From Fratercula arctica (Eukaryota > Chordata > Aves > Charadriiformes > Alcidae), in the NCBI GenBank assembly GCA_947846985.1, contig CANTUZ010000002.1:57368885-57432884 (forward strand): 64,000 bases of DNA, given 5' to 3'. Position 1 is the first letter of the stretch. Each line of letters begins with the position of its first letter. Below the pieces are notes generated by a model that was not told the DNA's origin, searched no databases, and worked only from the letters and a program-made list of their open reading frames with translations. Shown piece after piece: positions 40,046 through 53,724 of the stretch. The position numbers and the translations under genes are program-made.

Positions 40046-42214
40046 GCTATTTGGTAAATAAGGAATGGAAGAGCTTTTTCCTTATGAAATAATGATACTT
40101 TGTCAATGTGTCTCAAATTTGTCAACAGTTGGCAGGAATTTCTAAAAAACACTTAACAATTTGGAAGAGCTGTATGTTATTTTGCTTGAACCTAAAAGGT
40201 TTCAGTCCTGCAGTGCTCAAGCAAACAAAAAGTCTGTGAAATTTTACTTGAATAAACATCGCAGGCTGGTGCTAACTTGTTTTTGGTACTGACACAGCCC
40301 AGCAATTGGCCAACGAAGAAAACCCCAGACAAGGAAAACAATGTGAGAGGTGCTATAATATATAGTCCTGCCTTTTGAGCCAGTAAGACAAAACAAAACA
40401 CAAGTTTGGAAAAAAATCACAAGAGTTTTTAGGCAGGAAATACCACTTCACGATCTGTACGTTTACCCAGCACAGTAAGACCAGTGCTCCATCAAAGGCA
40501 CTAGAACATTTTACAATGGAGACCAACCATGGTTTTATGATGATCGTCATCAGTTCAAGTAACCATCACAAATAGCTACAGAGAAAAAGCAAGCTTGCAG
40601 AATATCTTGAAGTGAAAAAATAAGCTATTAAAAATAAGACAAACAAACTAGAAAAAAATCCCAAGCCACAGAGAACCATTCCAGGTACTCATTTTACATG
40701 CATTGAGGGTGAAGCACCATCCAAAGGAAAAATGCCAAATACCACCATAAATGTGCACCTATCCTACGTTCATTGCAAGTTTTCAACTTTCCCCTTTCCA
40801 AAAGCATAGCCATGGTGAAGATGAATGAGTCCTTTCTCTTTTCCTTGATTTATTATTTTATCCTCTCAATTTTATGCTGCCTTCTTTTTTGTTTTGTTTA
40901 GTTTGTTGAGCTGTTAAACTAGATTTGGAAATCAGATACGTCCTACCTTTCAAAACATTAGTTAATAGGAGCACAAACGGGATCCACACCACTTTCATTT
41001 TTATATAGCGTTCTGAATATATTGTGTGAATAATGTACATGGTACCCCACAGTACATCATAATCACAATACAGACAGCAAAGTGTTCAAAACCAGTGAAT
41101 TTGGCTCTCATATGTCATGAGATGTGCTTAAAAAAGAAGATGAAAATACAAGTGAAATACTACTGAAATCTCCTCAGTTCCCCCTGGTTATTCAGTTAGT
41201 GAGGAGTAGGCTATAAAAACTGAAACTGCACTGGACTTGCAGGTTTTGCTTTGCAACTGCGAAGGGAGGGAAGACGGAGTTAAAGCAGAACAACAGCTGA
41301 TGCTCGCGTGATTCGGGGATCTGGAGTTTGAGGAGAAATAAGTTCTCACAAGACCCCACATGATATAGCGGGATACCTGAGCTAAAAATTGGAACTCTGA
41401 GGACACTGCACAAGGGAATTACACAAGGCTATCAGGAATCGAGGGAAGGTACTTTCTACTTCCCTAAGTAGATAAAATGAAGGAAATTCATAAACAGAAG
41501 ACAGTAACATGATCAAAAGATGACAGAGAGCTCCACTCATCCTTCACCATGTACAACTTCATGGTTACTCATGCCATGGCCCAGACCTAGATAAGATCAG
41601 CTAATGGATGGAAAACAGGAAAGTAAAGAAACAAGACAGAAACGATACTGGTGAGCAGATGAGAACTTTATGGAGAACTTGCAGCCATGATACTGCCTCC
41701 TTCACCTAAATGTATATAAAAGCATTTGGTCAGTGCAGTCCACTGTTCCCAAGAGCTTCTTCCTCACTCACATTTGTGAGCAGACATCATATCAACTGCA
41801 CTTTAATGGGCTAAAAGCTCATCCTCCAGTTTGAACTTCTCATCTGGACACCCTTGACAGTCCTCTCATTGCGACTCACCCCTCCTAAAACAGGTGACTA
41901 AGACAGGGTAGATGACTCAGTCTCTGGAAATCCAGGTCCGATTAATCTTGCAGACTGCAAGGAAGTTACGGGAGGAGGTTAGGCACAGGCGTCCGGCTGC
42001 CCCAGCGCTGCCTGGTGAGACAAATCCCACCTGGGCTCTGACCTTCCAGCTCCCTGAGCATGCTTTCTTCCATCTGTGGTTCCTTCCTGGCAGTCATTGA
42101 CCTCGCCTCTGACTTCTGTGTTTGCCCTCTTTACCTTCGCCTGATAAAAGTGCCCCATACAATACTTCTGCTATAATAACATAAAAAAACCCCTTGCTCA
42201 TGAAGCCTCCTCAA

Positions 42215-42400
42215 CAGCATAGACTACTGCAAGCAAATCAAGCCTGTCCTTTGTCCTCTATACTGGCTTCCCAAAGAATCCCAAAAAGATGAGATTCTTC
42301 AGCTTACCGTAGCTAAAAAACATGCCTAATGCTTCGAGGTGATAACCACAATAACAACATCATTCCTTAGACACACCGGAGCCTACCAGAGTGAACCTTG
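42215..42400 (+). mobile_element. Possible LINE fragment, plus sense
   Basis: GACTACTGCAAGC followed by CTCTATACTGGCTTCCCAAAGA and a stretch reading like a decayed C-terminal reverse-transcriptase region resembles the 'LDYCN ... HWLP' part of CR1/L2-clade LINEs (gactactgcaa ... cactggcttccc). Only about 180 bases are recognisable and the frame is lost. Confidence 0.33.
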
Positions 42401-43689
42401 TTTGTATAGGAAGCTGGGGTAAGGCAACACTGAGAAACAATCTTTGCCGTCTTCTGTTCCAACCGCAAAGCTGCGAGCTTCTACCTGCCGTCTCCATACA
42501 GGGTAAAAACAAACAGAAAACCTCCACCCGTCAAGGTAGACCTCCACAGTCTGTGTGCAGGAAGACAGCGAAGAGGATTTACTGAGCTCTGGTGAGCTTG
42601 GAAAAGGTAGGACTCATGAGCAATATGGAGGAAAAATCGTTCTGAAGTGGAGTAAAGGAAAGCTCAATTTATATTTATGCCCCCCAAATCCCATTTAGCA
42701 GGCCAAAGTGTGATTAATTTGTTCTGCCGTGTTGGGTTGTGTAAGAGGATGTGCCGAGCCCTAATATATGAGCCGTCTAATATTACTCACTATATCAAAC
42801 CATTAAAAGCTGCTTCTTCCAGAGCCCAACCTACTCAAAGAGGTTACAGACAGCTAGCAATCTACCTTTGGTGTACGATCTCAGATGAAATTGTATCACT
42901 CCTTATATCTATTCATAAAGAACAGAAGCAATGGCCAGAGAACACACACTTTATTAAAAAATTCTTGGATCATACATAAATTCTTTTGGTATTGATATTC
43001 TTTATATACCACACAAAGAGCAGCACATCTTTATACACAGGCAATTTCCACGGAGCAGGGAGAAAATGTGCTGGCTTCAGAGTCACAGATGCATTATACA
43101 TTTATACATACTATTCTGGTAAGCTTTTTATAAGCCCAGGTATCACCCTGAGACTGATTGGTGTGCTCGGCTCCTTCTGCCTGGGCTAAGGTCAGTGGGC
43201 CATATTCTGCAGTCCTTACCCAGTTGCCTCTCGGGTTTTTTTACTGCCTGAGTCTGGGAGACATCAGTGAGAAACCTGCCTGCAGTAAGAAAAGCCGAAT
43301 AAAAACTTCAAAAACTGGTCCTGTAGTTGGTCTGTTATCTTTTGAAAAATCTGTCGAGACTTGTGGTAACAAAATGAGGCTGTAGCTTCTCCAGACCCTG
43401 AGTTTTGAACAGCCCAGACTGAAACTCAGAGCCAAATCAGCGGCAACTCTTTCCACACCCCAGATAGCAAAAAAAACAAAACAGGAGCCTATTCTGCAGA
43501 GAAGGACAAGGACTCCTTGCCTCTTCCCAAGCGTGTAAAGAGGTGAACTTTGCAATGTGGCCTGCAAGCAGAAAACATGAGCACCTCGGGGCTGGAAGGA
43601 GCTCAGGAGAGGAAGACACTGAAGTGTCTTCCTCCCCAGGGCTCTGCCAGAGGCTCCCTCTCTTATGGGGTGGGAGCATCAGCAGGAAT

Positions 43690-44470
43690 AATGCTTGAGA
43701 GCAGCCATTTGACAGACAAGAGACATCCTTGCAGGTAGGCCAGCCTCAGGACGTTGTGGGACTTTACAAATGAAAGCCAACGCCAGCACCGTGCACTCAG
43801 AGCAGGGCAGCCCAGCTGTGAGTGTTTCGAGCCGGCTTCCCAATATGTCTGAGACGGGGCTTTGGTGGGGGTGAGTGAGGCAGTGGTGAATCTGTAGGTG
43901 ATAAAGGCACGGATCACAGGAATGAGGTCTGCTTTGGAGAAAGGGTAACCAGAGATAAATGTGAGGAAAAATGTCCTCAATTAGTCTTGGATTCCAGTTA
44001 TCCAGCAAGAAATGGAAAGCTAACCAGAACAGGGAACATGAGTAATAAGTGGCAGGTACACACCCTCCCAAAGGGGCAGATATTATCCCTACCATAACTC
44101 CTGATTGTTTTCCCCGCATTATTAACAGGAACGTGCTCTTATCTGGATGGCACCGCAGCCAGCTGGCCCTCCTCCATGCCCCAAACTCGCATGCCAGGGG
44201 AGACAATCAACCCTTCTAACCAAATCGGTAAGGACAAAAACACAGAGCTGCATCTTATCTGCAAAACCAAAGACGCACAGCAACGCACGCGCCCTCACTA
44301 CCTGCCCGATCTACACGTAAAACAACCCACTCCCTAAAGTGGATCTGGCAGCTCCAAAAGTGGAGGAGAAACCCTCTTGTGTTTAGGGTCAGACAGATAA
44401 AGGACCTCAAGGTCCTCCCCATGGAGAAGCTTTTGGTGAGCTCAAGGGCACACGTGTGGACTGCTCTGTC
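43690..44470 (-). mobile_element. Ancient LINE-like fragment, probably antisense
   Basis: Several blocks occur in the order known from an old non-LTR element read in antisense: GTGGGACTTTACAAATGAAAGC with CCAGCACCGTGCACTCAGAGC; GGTGATAAAGGCACGGATCA; GTGCTCTTATCTGGATGGCACC with CAGCTGGCCCTCCTCCATG; and GAGCTGCATCTTATCTGCAAA. They correspond to phrases such as 'gtcttatctggattgagcctcag ... ttggccctcatcca' and 'gagctgcatatcatctgcata'. No intact frame remains. Assignment to a named family needs a repeat-library search. Confidence 0.45.
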
Positions 44471-44577
44471 TTCAGTAGGTTCCTTTGCACTTATTCCCAG
44501 GTAAGTAGTGAAGCTGCTTCTACTCAGACTCCATTCCATGGGCTGAGAAGCCCCACCCTTTCTATAAGGGATAATGC

Positions 44578-44626
44578 CTTTTCTTCCTTTTTTTTCTTTC
44601 TTTTTTTTTTTTTTTTTTTTATTTTT
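44578..44626. repeat. T-rich tract
   Basis: A T-rich run with a 20-base uninterrupted T stretch (44601-44620). It abuts the end of the LINE-like fragment; on the minus strand it reads as poly(A), which would be upstream of that fragment's antisense-oriented body rather than at its 3' end, so I do not treat it as its tail. Confidence 0.85.
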
Positions 44627-47091
44627 GCAGAACATCAAAGGTGCCTGAACATGTTCTGGCTTGTACAACAGACCGATAGTGATTTTTATCATGCTGAATA
44701 AAATATATTAAACAGCAATGTTTTCCTGATAAAGGATGTAGAATTGTGGGATTCATACAACAAAATCTCAGTCTTTGTTACTTCTGGAGTTATTTCTTTA
44801 GTGTACAACTGAGTCCAGAGTATCACTCCATTGGACACAATACTCGTGAAGCTGAAGCTTATACCATTTAGTCTGTTTCAATGCCAATCTTACTTTGTCT
44901 CACCTTTCAAAAAGCTGAAGATTTCACAATTTGTTTCTCTTAACTAAAAGAAAAAGAAAGAAATGCCACCAAGGCAACCCTGATGACAACTAATGGGCTG
45001 CCAAGAAAAATGAAATAAATATGTGTTTCTCTGAAACAACGTTATCCTTCCCCACAATAGTGACCTCTGAGACAAGGATTGCTTCGAAAGCGTTATCCTC
45101 CTCGTGCTATTTAAAGATGGGCGTAGAGAAAAGCTTTTCAAACAGTGTCAGGCTGGACATGGTCCACGTTTCATCGTATTTCAAATGGATTGCCTTTGAA
45201 ATGCAGGTAGAGTAAACCACCTGACTGACACCCACCTTCTCACATCGTTTGCTGAGGTTTTTCTTATCGTACATAAATGTTACATCTGTTACTGAAGATG
45301 CAAACATACAATGGTACACAGACTCACATTTGCTGTGTATGATACACGGTATTTCTAATTTAATACCGGAAAGACTCCAGATGTATTTGTGGCTAGGCCA
45401 GAGTCCAAATTTCTGAGGGGGGAAAAGAAGTGCTTAAAAAGTTAAAATTTTCAAAGAGCAAGTATTTAGACAAACAAAACTTGTTAATTTTAGTGCAAGG
45501 TGAACATCTAAATACCCAAGCAGGCTTTGAGAATGTCAGCCTTGATGGCTGTGTGAATACATTTCTAGATTTCCTTCCTCATCTGACTGAAAAAGCCTAA
45601 ACTCTCCTTTATAGTGCTCAGAACTTTTCCTTGCTGTAACTGTGTTACTGCATACAAACCAGGAGAATCTCAGTATAAATAGGCTGCTCTCATTTTGCTT
45701 TCCAATGTGAACGATACAAAAAAAAGGAGAACAAATATTTTTTTAATTCTTTAAAGTGTTGGTGTTGGGAAAGGATTCTTTAAGAACAAGTACGCTTGGT
45801 TTTCATCATCCTAGAGCACATTCAGAACAATTCTGCTGAACTCATTGAAATTATCTCGGTGTAAATCTGGTTTCAGTGAGACAGACTTGAACTAAAACAA
45901 ATAGGTATTTTTGAGCAGTCACTGTCAAGTTAATGTTTTTCATGAGCAAACTCAGAGGGCCAGACTCGCAACCAATTTCCATGTCATTGCATCTGCTTAC
46001 ATTAGTGGTACATTTGGCTCCGAATCTTTTCAAGTGGTGTATTGGCCAGACAGTAGATCAATAAACAACACAGATAAACAAGTATCTTCTTTAGAAAGAA
46101 GTATGTGAGTATTTCTACAGAGGAAGGAATATGACCGTTAGGATGTTCTTCAAACTGTAAACACGCCATTATCCAGATGTTTAATTCCCCTCTTCAGACT
46201 GCACAATAATAAATACAAATAAACACTTTAAAAAAATCTGGTTAACGTTCTTCAGAGCAACTTATCAAACTATCATTTTTTCAAGGCAAGGAAATTCTGT
46301 TTGCGTTCTTGCTTCTTCATTACCATGCACTTGGTATTTTTGGTCAAGTGATTCTCAAAGCTGAGTATCCTCAAGTCTCACAGGAGACAGGGAGTGCCAT
46401 GGAGGGCTGATGACCGGGCTGGCCGCTCGTTCAGCATCCTCAGCTCTTTGCTGATTCAGCCAACATTTATGCAGTTAACCTATCCAAGGGATGGCTTGTA
46501 CACAATTCGACAGAATACAGTGACATAAAGTGTCCAAGTCACTCTTTTTACATCTTTAAAGGACGTCTTTTGAGAAGATTTTTGCTTATTTATGAATATT
46601 TCAGTAGGCATAATGAAATTCTGGCCAAAATATCCACACAGGACACTCAGTAGGAATCTGTTCAGTGTTTATAGGAGACCCACATGCATTAAGCAGCTGA
46701 TCTTTGTCAGTCCTGCGAGTGCTCACCATAAACAAGTTCACTGTGTCTGTTCACGCTGCCTCTCTCTTTCCTTCATCCTGCCATCTGCAGCACCACTGAA
46801 ATACCTGGAGCTTCTGAATCCATTTATTTTCTATCCTCCGGCTACTTACTGCCCTGGCAGGCTTTGCCCCATCACTTACAGTGGGACAGGCTTTTAAAAC
46901 CTTGTGGGGAATAACAGGGCTGCTGGGGCCAGGCAGGGAAATTCAGCTCCAAGCGCAGAGATAGGGAAGTGACTGGTGATGGGAGAGATTCTTTAGGCAA
47001 TGATGGAAAGTGTTAGGGGTGGAAGGAGGAGAGAAGGCATAGGAGTGGAAGGGAGTTCAGATACCTGACTGGAAAACTCAGGAAATGTTAA

Positions 47092-47094
<3 letters not shown>

Positions 47095-47130
<36 letters not shown>
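47095..47130. repeat. Run of 36 A
   Basis: Uninterrupted A homopolymer followed by GGAGGTTAG. It is long enough to be a retrotransposon or pseudogene tail on the plus strand. The preceding 200 bases (purine-rich, GGAAGGAGGAGAG) match no element I know, so its origin is left open. Confidence 0.95.
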
Positions 47131-47132
<2 letters not shown>

Positions 47133-47829
47133 AGGTTAGAAATACATTAGTCACTAACACTTTCACGAGGTAGTTACAGCAGCAGGATGAATTTGGGATG
47201 AAGAAGCTGGCTAATACGTAAAGAACAGGAAGACTTTGATATTAAAAAAAAAAAAAGGAAATGCAGTGGGAAAGGAATACATATTCTTTTGCTTTGACTC
47301 ATTTCTTTTGCCTTTGGGTTTTTTGTTTTTTTTTTTTCTTTCAGTAAGACCTGGCAGGGATTTGCTCTGCCAGGGGCACTTGACTGTGCTACTCCTCTCT
47401 GGTTGTATGGGTCTCATTTCCAGCTACAAAGTGACTTGGGGGCATTGCTGAACCAACAGGAAGAGCTTTGCTGGGGGTATGGTGAGGACTGCAGACAGCG
47501 ATGACCCCGGCAATTAAAATGCATGGAAGAAGCATGGATTTTCTACAAGCAAGAACCACTTTTCTGAGTGTTCTGCCACAAAACCAACTTTGTGCCGCAT
47601 GAAGAGGCTGCCGTGGCATCCAGCTGCTACAAACACGTCAAAAGATCCCATTTGTTTAGACATGTAAGAGTTTAAACTTCATTTTCCCAACTTCTCAGGT
47701 TCCAGTTACAGCTTTTCAGGAGGGAAACATACTGACTTTTGCATTTCTGTAAATGCTACAATTACAAATTTCGGGAACTCTCGCTTTTAATATTTTTCTT
47801 CCTTTGAGTATTTTATATTCCTTTTTTTC

Positions 47830-48720
47830 CCCCCCTACATGTTTGGAGATTGTCCAAAGGAATTAATTAAACTTGAAGAACATGATATTTGTCTCTTGTT
47901 TCAACCTCTTTCCCAGATTCCTGCTGCTGGGCGTTGCCCTTAATTAACGGCATTTTAGTTTGAAATCACGTACTTAATGATCCCTGTGTTCTCACTCTTT
48001 TGTTTGGTTTAGGTTTTTCCTATTTCCTTCTTCTGTTTCTTTTTTTGTTTTGTTGTTGTTAAAAAATGTAAGTTTATTTACTTGCAAAGACTATACTGTT
48101 TATCCAAGTGAATAGTATCTTTAAGCAGAAAAAGAAAAGCCTGGCCAATTTCACTGCTTCTTTACTGTCTCAGCTTAATAGCTCTGTGGTTTCTACTTTT
48201 TTTTTTCTTTCTTTTTGTGTGTGTTTCTAATTCCAGCTGTGCAACACACATCAAACCAGTCTGTGGTTATACTTCTTGGTAAACTATGCTACTTAACATT
48301 TCATTTAAAAAACAATTAGTCTTTCTTCCCCCCAAGAAAACAAAATGGAACTACAATAATATTCTTTCAGTTACATCCGCGGATACTAGTTAATTGATTT
48401 CCGCTGTAGATTAAAAAAGCATTTTTCTGTTTTGTTGGCAACACCAGATCTTTTTAATTTAATTAATGTTTCAAAAGGTAAACTGATTCAATTAGGATAA
48501 CTTTTCAATGGGAATAGCGGGATGCAGAAGAAAGCATTTTTCAAAGTTAGTTGAAGGATCTTGTGTGACTTCCCGTGAGAGGAAAGCAGCCCACTTTAGA
48601 TCAGCTGAGTTTCACCAATAAAAGGAGAATGGGGCCTAGTGGAATCCCTCTGGAGCTAAGCTGCTTGCAAAAATATTTTATTATTTCCCATGGCAATTTA
48701 AACCCCCTTTTTTTTTAAAA
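47830..48720. promoter_or_regulatory. Long enhancer-like block in the GLI3 5' flank
   Basis: Dense homeodomain-type sites (AATTAATTAAACTTG near 47860, CCTTAATTAACGGC near 47938, TAGTTAATTGATTTCCGC near 48390, TTTAATTTAATTAATG near 48455, TTCAATTAGG near 48489) sit in unique sequence with low repeat content, together with SOX/POU-like runs such as AAAACAATTAG. This is the usual look of conserved non-coding elements around developmental regulators. It lies about 16 kb upstream of the promoter. Conservation was not measured. Confidence 0.42.
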
Positions 48721-51700
48721 TATAAAGACACTTCCTCTCCACCTCCCACCCCCATAGCTGGCTCCATTTTGTCAAAAACAGCAAACAAAACATTTTTCTA
48801 AAAAATATTGGATGAACTCTTTAGGAGTGCAAAATCAAGAGGAATTTTGCAATAGAGAATTGATGTGACCGGAGTATAAAATGTTGAGGGCTGCATTATG
48901 GCTTGAACCCAAAAAAATAATGCCACACCACTGTCCTAGGAAGCTTTGTTCCAACAAAGGGGCCTCCTTTGTTGTAGGTGGACAATAACAGGCTACCGAT
49001 CTGCCCAGTGACCATTTGAGATGATAGCACCTGTGTGAGGTGACCTACTGTGGCCAGTAACTGGGCCAACGCTCCTTTCCCATCCCTCCTCACCCCCTGC
49101 TCTGCAGATGCAGCCAGGAAAGGACTGCTCTTTTTCAGTCTATGCGAGGATGGACTTGCCATAAGGATGAGCATGATGAGAACCAGCCAGCTCAGGCGGT
49201 GCAGGCTGAGGACTCCGAGGTCTGAAAGAGCCCAGGACTAACACCTACCAGCTTTAAAGCCCCTACCCACTTTAATATTTTACGAGAGTAGCAACACTCT
49301 TTTATGGGACCTGAAAATGGCACCTGAAAATCATGCTCTCATTCTCGTTAGGAGTGAGATAATGCTACCCTGAAACCAGCAAGAAACAGTAATTCTACTT
49401 GCCATGTTCAAAACCAGCCAGTTTTTAAGTACAGGTTTATACAGTCCCTACTGAAGCCCCAAAACCCAGGAAAATCTGTTCTTTGTTAAGGCTTTGGGTC
49501 ATACGCCATTCATCTGCATGCATGGGACCCCACTGATACTGGCTTGTGGGACTGACACGCAGAAAAAAACCAGCGTGCAGCCTCTTTCAAGCTGCATTTC
49601 TCCAGTGGACATATTTCAACCTGAAGCTGTAAATGGCTTAAAATGCAGGCCCTGCCTGTCCCGTGATTCATGCCCAAACCTCCCACTGATGCCACTAAAG
49701 AGGGGCATGTAGGAAATGCAGGATGTGTTGCCTCTTCTCATGAGTGGAGGTTATAGCATCTCCTTCAGAAAATCCTTTTCCTTAATCATCAGGAATGGCA
49801 TCTGCTTTTGGTGAAGGTAACTCAAGTCAGCTGAAAGATGACGGGGAAACCATCAGAAATGGGATGACCTCCTGCTCTCACCTCCGAAGTGACTAAGTAA
49901 TCATTTATCTCTCTTTTAAAGCAGGAACCATATTCCTTTTACCTTTAGATAAGGGAAATGGAACGCATCCAGCAAAAAACACCAGCCATCCTCTGTCAGA
50001 CCACAGAAGTCAGATGGATGCCAGCACTAAAGGAGGCTCACTTAGGCAGACTTGGGAAAAACTACTGAAAAGAGCTTTTCCAGAATTCACACACCCCCAG
50101 TTGTGCAACGGAGAATTACAAAGTCTCTGAGAACATGAGCTAGCAGAGTGTGCATGACATTCAGAAATGCCTACATAGCGAAACCTAAAGGCCTGTGTTT
50201 TACAGAGTGGTCAGCCAAAGAGACTTTTTGTTGATGATGTAACATTTGTAACTTGATAATCTGCTTGAGAAATGTGATGAAGAAGTTTCCGCAACTGTTT
50301 TTAACTGCCTTGGAGTCTGCATGTGTATTTGCAGCTGAACAGTTAAAATAAATCCATGTTAGAAAAACACCAATGTCTTCATTAGTTGCGCTTAATGCAT
50401 AGCACAAAGCCCGTCTCTCTTCTCAAGCTCAGCAGTTCGGCTAACAGGCCAGACAGCATTGTTGACAGTACAAATTACTGACTAATTCCTTTCACACACC
50501 TTGATAAGGCGATAAGATAAAACCAGACACGCTACAGGTGTTTACACTGGTGTGACACCTTGGTATCCCTCATTGTACCGTGTCCTACTCTCCCTGCTCA
50601 TCTGCCAAGAACTACGAATACATTTGCATTTAGAAGTCATTAAGTGAAGATGCAGGCAGCACCGGGAGGAGGAGGGGAGGATGACCACTCCTCAAATGCA
50701 GTAACATTGCTCAGACTATGGAACAGTGAAAGGTGGATCACTCTTTTCTCCTGGTGAGGCTGGGCCACAGGAGTGAAGAAATATGAGTTGGACAGGGAGA
50801 GGAACAATGCAAAACAAAAGGCTTTCCTCCCTGAGTCAGGAAAATGGGGACTCTTCCTGCTCCCAGCCCTGTCTAGACACATCATTCAGTGATCCAAGTG
50901 GAAAATGTTTAATTCATCCTTAGGGCAGGAAGCAGCATTCACTCCTCCTGTGTTGAGGCAAGTCCACTCCCAATAAACCCCTTCGCTATCTCAATCCTGT
51001 GAACTGCTAATCGGACTCAAGAGTATCAACCGTAACAGCAGTTTACAACTTGGTATTGAAAAAAATTTATCAGCACCTTAACAAATTAGGCAAGTACACA
51101 GCCACCCTCCTTCCCCCCCTTCCCCTCCCCCCCTGCCAAATTCCCACTGGGAAAAGACATTCAAGGCTCCCTGTTCCACCATCGCCATTCCTGTTATTGC
51201 ATCCAGCATTTATATGACATTCCTGGAGTAAGGATAGTTACAGTTCTGGTAAGTAGATCATGTATTCGATATGCCTCATGACATCCCACATAAAGCTGTA
51301 CCAGCATGTTTTCAGAAGGTAGAAGGAAGGTGCAAACACAATAGAAATAACAATCAAGCAACCTTAAGCAGTGGGGGAAGGAAATGAGCTAATTTCCAAA
51401 TGCTCAGTGCCCAGTCGTGGAGACCGAGGGCAGGTAAACAGGAAAAGAGAGGAAGGAGGAGGTCATTACACCTTTGGCTAGAGAAGCTTCTCGGGGCAGT
51501 TGTTTGGAGCAGCTACTGCACTTCTCTTTAAGAGGTGAGGAAAGATGGAGGCTGAAGGACTGTCTGAGGCAGGCTAGTCCTTGAATGGGTTATAGAGTCT
51601 ATATAGCCAGCCATATAAGTTAGTTGAAACATTGTGGTGACTTGAACATCATTGTTAGACGTTTATTTAGAATACGCATAGTCCTGCTAAATGCATTTTT

Positions 51701-51782
51701 GTTCTTTTAAATTTCTGTAATTTTACAGTGTTGTAAATCTACATTTTCATAGTTTTAAGTTTTGTAGTAGTTTGTAGTTAAG

Positions 51783-51807
51783 TTGTATCTTGTACTACAA
51801 GATACAA
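51783..51807. repeat. 25-base palindrome (12-bp arms, 1-base centre)
   Basis: TTGTATCTTGTA and TACAAGATACAA are perfect reverse complements around a single C. A further partial copy (TGTATCTTGG) follows at about 51815, and related TTTGTAGT repeats precede it. No transposon ends were recognised. Confidence 0.9.
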
Positions 51808-53724
51808 GTAAAAATGTATCTTGGCTAGTGATAAAGTTGATTCTTAGCAATATCTGACTCACGGTACGCTCATGGGGAGAAGATGAAGCCTCCCCAACCT
51901 CTGCACCCTGACACCTCATTCCATTTATTTTCTTTTGAATAGTGGGGGCTGAAAGCTGGAAGAATTTCACTAGGCCAGATCTGTTGAACGGGCTAGACTC
52001 ACTCGGGGTTCATGGTGATTTGCAAGAGCAGAAGCTCACAGGCTGAGAATTCCCCAGAAGAGAGTGCTGCCGTGTCAACGCACAAAGATGGTCTTTTCTC
52101 CATACTGAGGGTATTGGGAGTTGCCAGGGACATATTCCATAAAGAGATTTGGGGTTTTGGTGCTCAGCCATGCAATATGCAAGTCAGGCAGCCTGCTGAG
52201 AGAGGCTTTGTGGGTCATGATCCAGGGCAAAGTTGTCATGTTTCCCTGCAAAACTTGTCCTAGGGGTGAAAGCAAAGGATGCTTAGGACTCCAACCCCTC
52301 TATGCAGATTAGCACAGGCCCAGCAACAGTTAGGCATCTGAAAAGCCCTTAAGTCTCTTAATGGGTCTTCTCTTAAGCCTTAAAAAGGTAGGGAGGTAAG
52401 GCCAGAGAATCTGAGGAATTTGTTGATGAAGTGACTTCCATCAGTGTGAATTTCACAGGATCCTGGATTCAGCTGTCCCAGAGGGAACTGAGGCAATAGG
52501 GCACCAACACTAATATGGATTGTCTTCCCTTGCAGTTCAAGAGAGATGCTGGCACAACAAAGTGTAATTTAAATTTCCCTGCTCCTGTTTTAGGGAATCC
52601 ATGTCTATATCTTTGAATTTTCATTTAATTCTCCTTTTTCCTTTGCTGCTTGCATTATTCTATCCTTATCCCAATAATCCAAAAGTGTTATTTTCTCTCT
52701 AATTTGTTCCCACAGATGGCAGGGTAGGGAAATCGAAAACAGAAGTCAGAGACCTTGGGAGTATAATGAAAATGAAATCATGTGCCTCCAGATTAAAAAG
52801 AGGGAACGTATTAAACCTTTAAAAATACAGATTAATCAATTATGTATGCAAAAGAGGACACAAGAATTACAGTCATGAAAAGCAGAAGGAAATTCAGAAG
52901 TACAGTATATGCCTCTGGGATCCTCGTGACTCAAATCCAGCAAAGGGATGTATTTTCCCTCCTTGCATGCCCATAAATCCCATGAATGTCAAAGGGACAC
53001 TGTTAATTTAGAATAGGCCCAAAATTTAGGTTTAGAAAAAAGAAAAAGAAAAGAGGTTTCATAAAACATTATCATAACAGCAACCGCTTTAAAAATTTTA
53101 AGCACATTTCAGTGACCATTAAAGGGGGGAGAAAAAGAGGAAATAGAACAACTTCTCTCACATTGTTACAATTCCCACTCCAGAGACTCTACTTTACAGA
53201 CACTGTTATATTTGCTTTCATTATCATACTAGTGGAAGAGGCCTGTGGCAGTCCAAACTGGAGGCACCAGGGAACAACATGGAGAAGCACCTTAGAAAGG
53301 ATGCCTCGTGCTCTTTGAGATAATCCGATGGCCTGTCCTGCCAGCGATACTGCAGGAAAGAGGGAAAGAGAGGGATCAAAATGCCACCAGCTGCATTCAG
53401 TGTTTAGCGTTCTGCTGTTGCAATCCTTGGGAGATATTCAGGGTGTTTTCTGTGTAAGATCATAAGGAAGGAAAAAAAAAAATTAAGTGCCCATTTATAT
53501 ATGTGTGCTTGGAGGGACAAATTTTATCCTACCAAATTGTCTGGAACAGTAAACTAATTCTTAAAGCTAACATAAAAGTAACTCCTCAGTGTTGATGGTG
53601 TTTTCCATCCAGTCTTCTCTTCCGTTATTCTGACTAGGTTTCCAGGACCATGTCTTTCATTATGAGAAGTGAATACCTCACTGTTGTGTTGATAAATCAC
53701 ATGAATGTAAAATTTTTATCATTT

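Larger units (their letters stand above)
32600..42200. other. GLI3 5' flank, first part, no gene seen
   Basis: Unique AT-rich sequence. None of the short open frames shows domain content, and no exon supported by acceptor, frame and donor was recognised. Isolated strong donors occur (minus strand, CAG|GTGAG with the exon edge at 35396; plus strand, ATG|GTGAGTGAG at 33385), but without identifiable exons. A divergent non-coding transcript from the CpG island is possible and cannot be shown here. Segments 37380-37620 and 39895-40040 contain, respectively, unique AT-rich sequence and a dispersed-repeat relic. Confidence 0.6.
44630..53720. other. GLI3 5' flank, middle part, no gene seen
   Basis: Unique sequence without a recognisable exon or RNA gene. 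It includes the enhancer-like block at 47.8-48.7 kb, a 36-base A run, a 25-base palindrome and one dispersed-repeat relic near 45.84 kb, listed or mentioned separately. The open frames near 50.7 and 52.1 kb are short and overlap on both strands. Confidence 0.6.
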
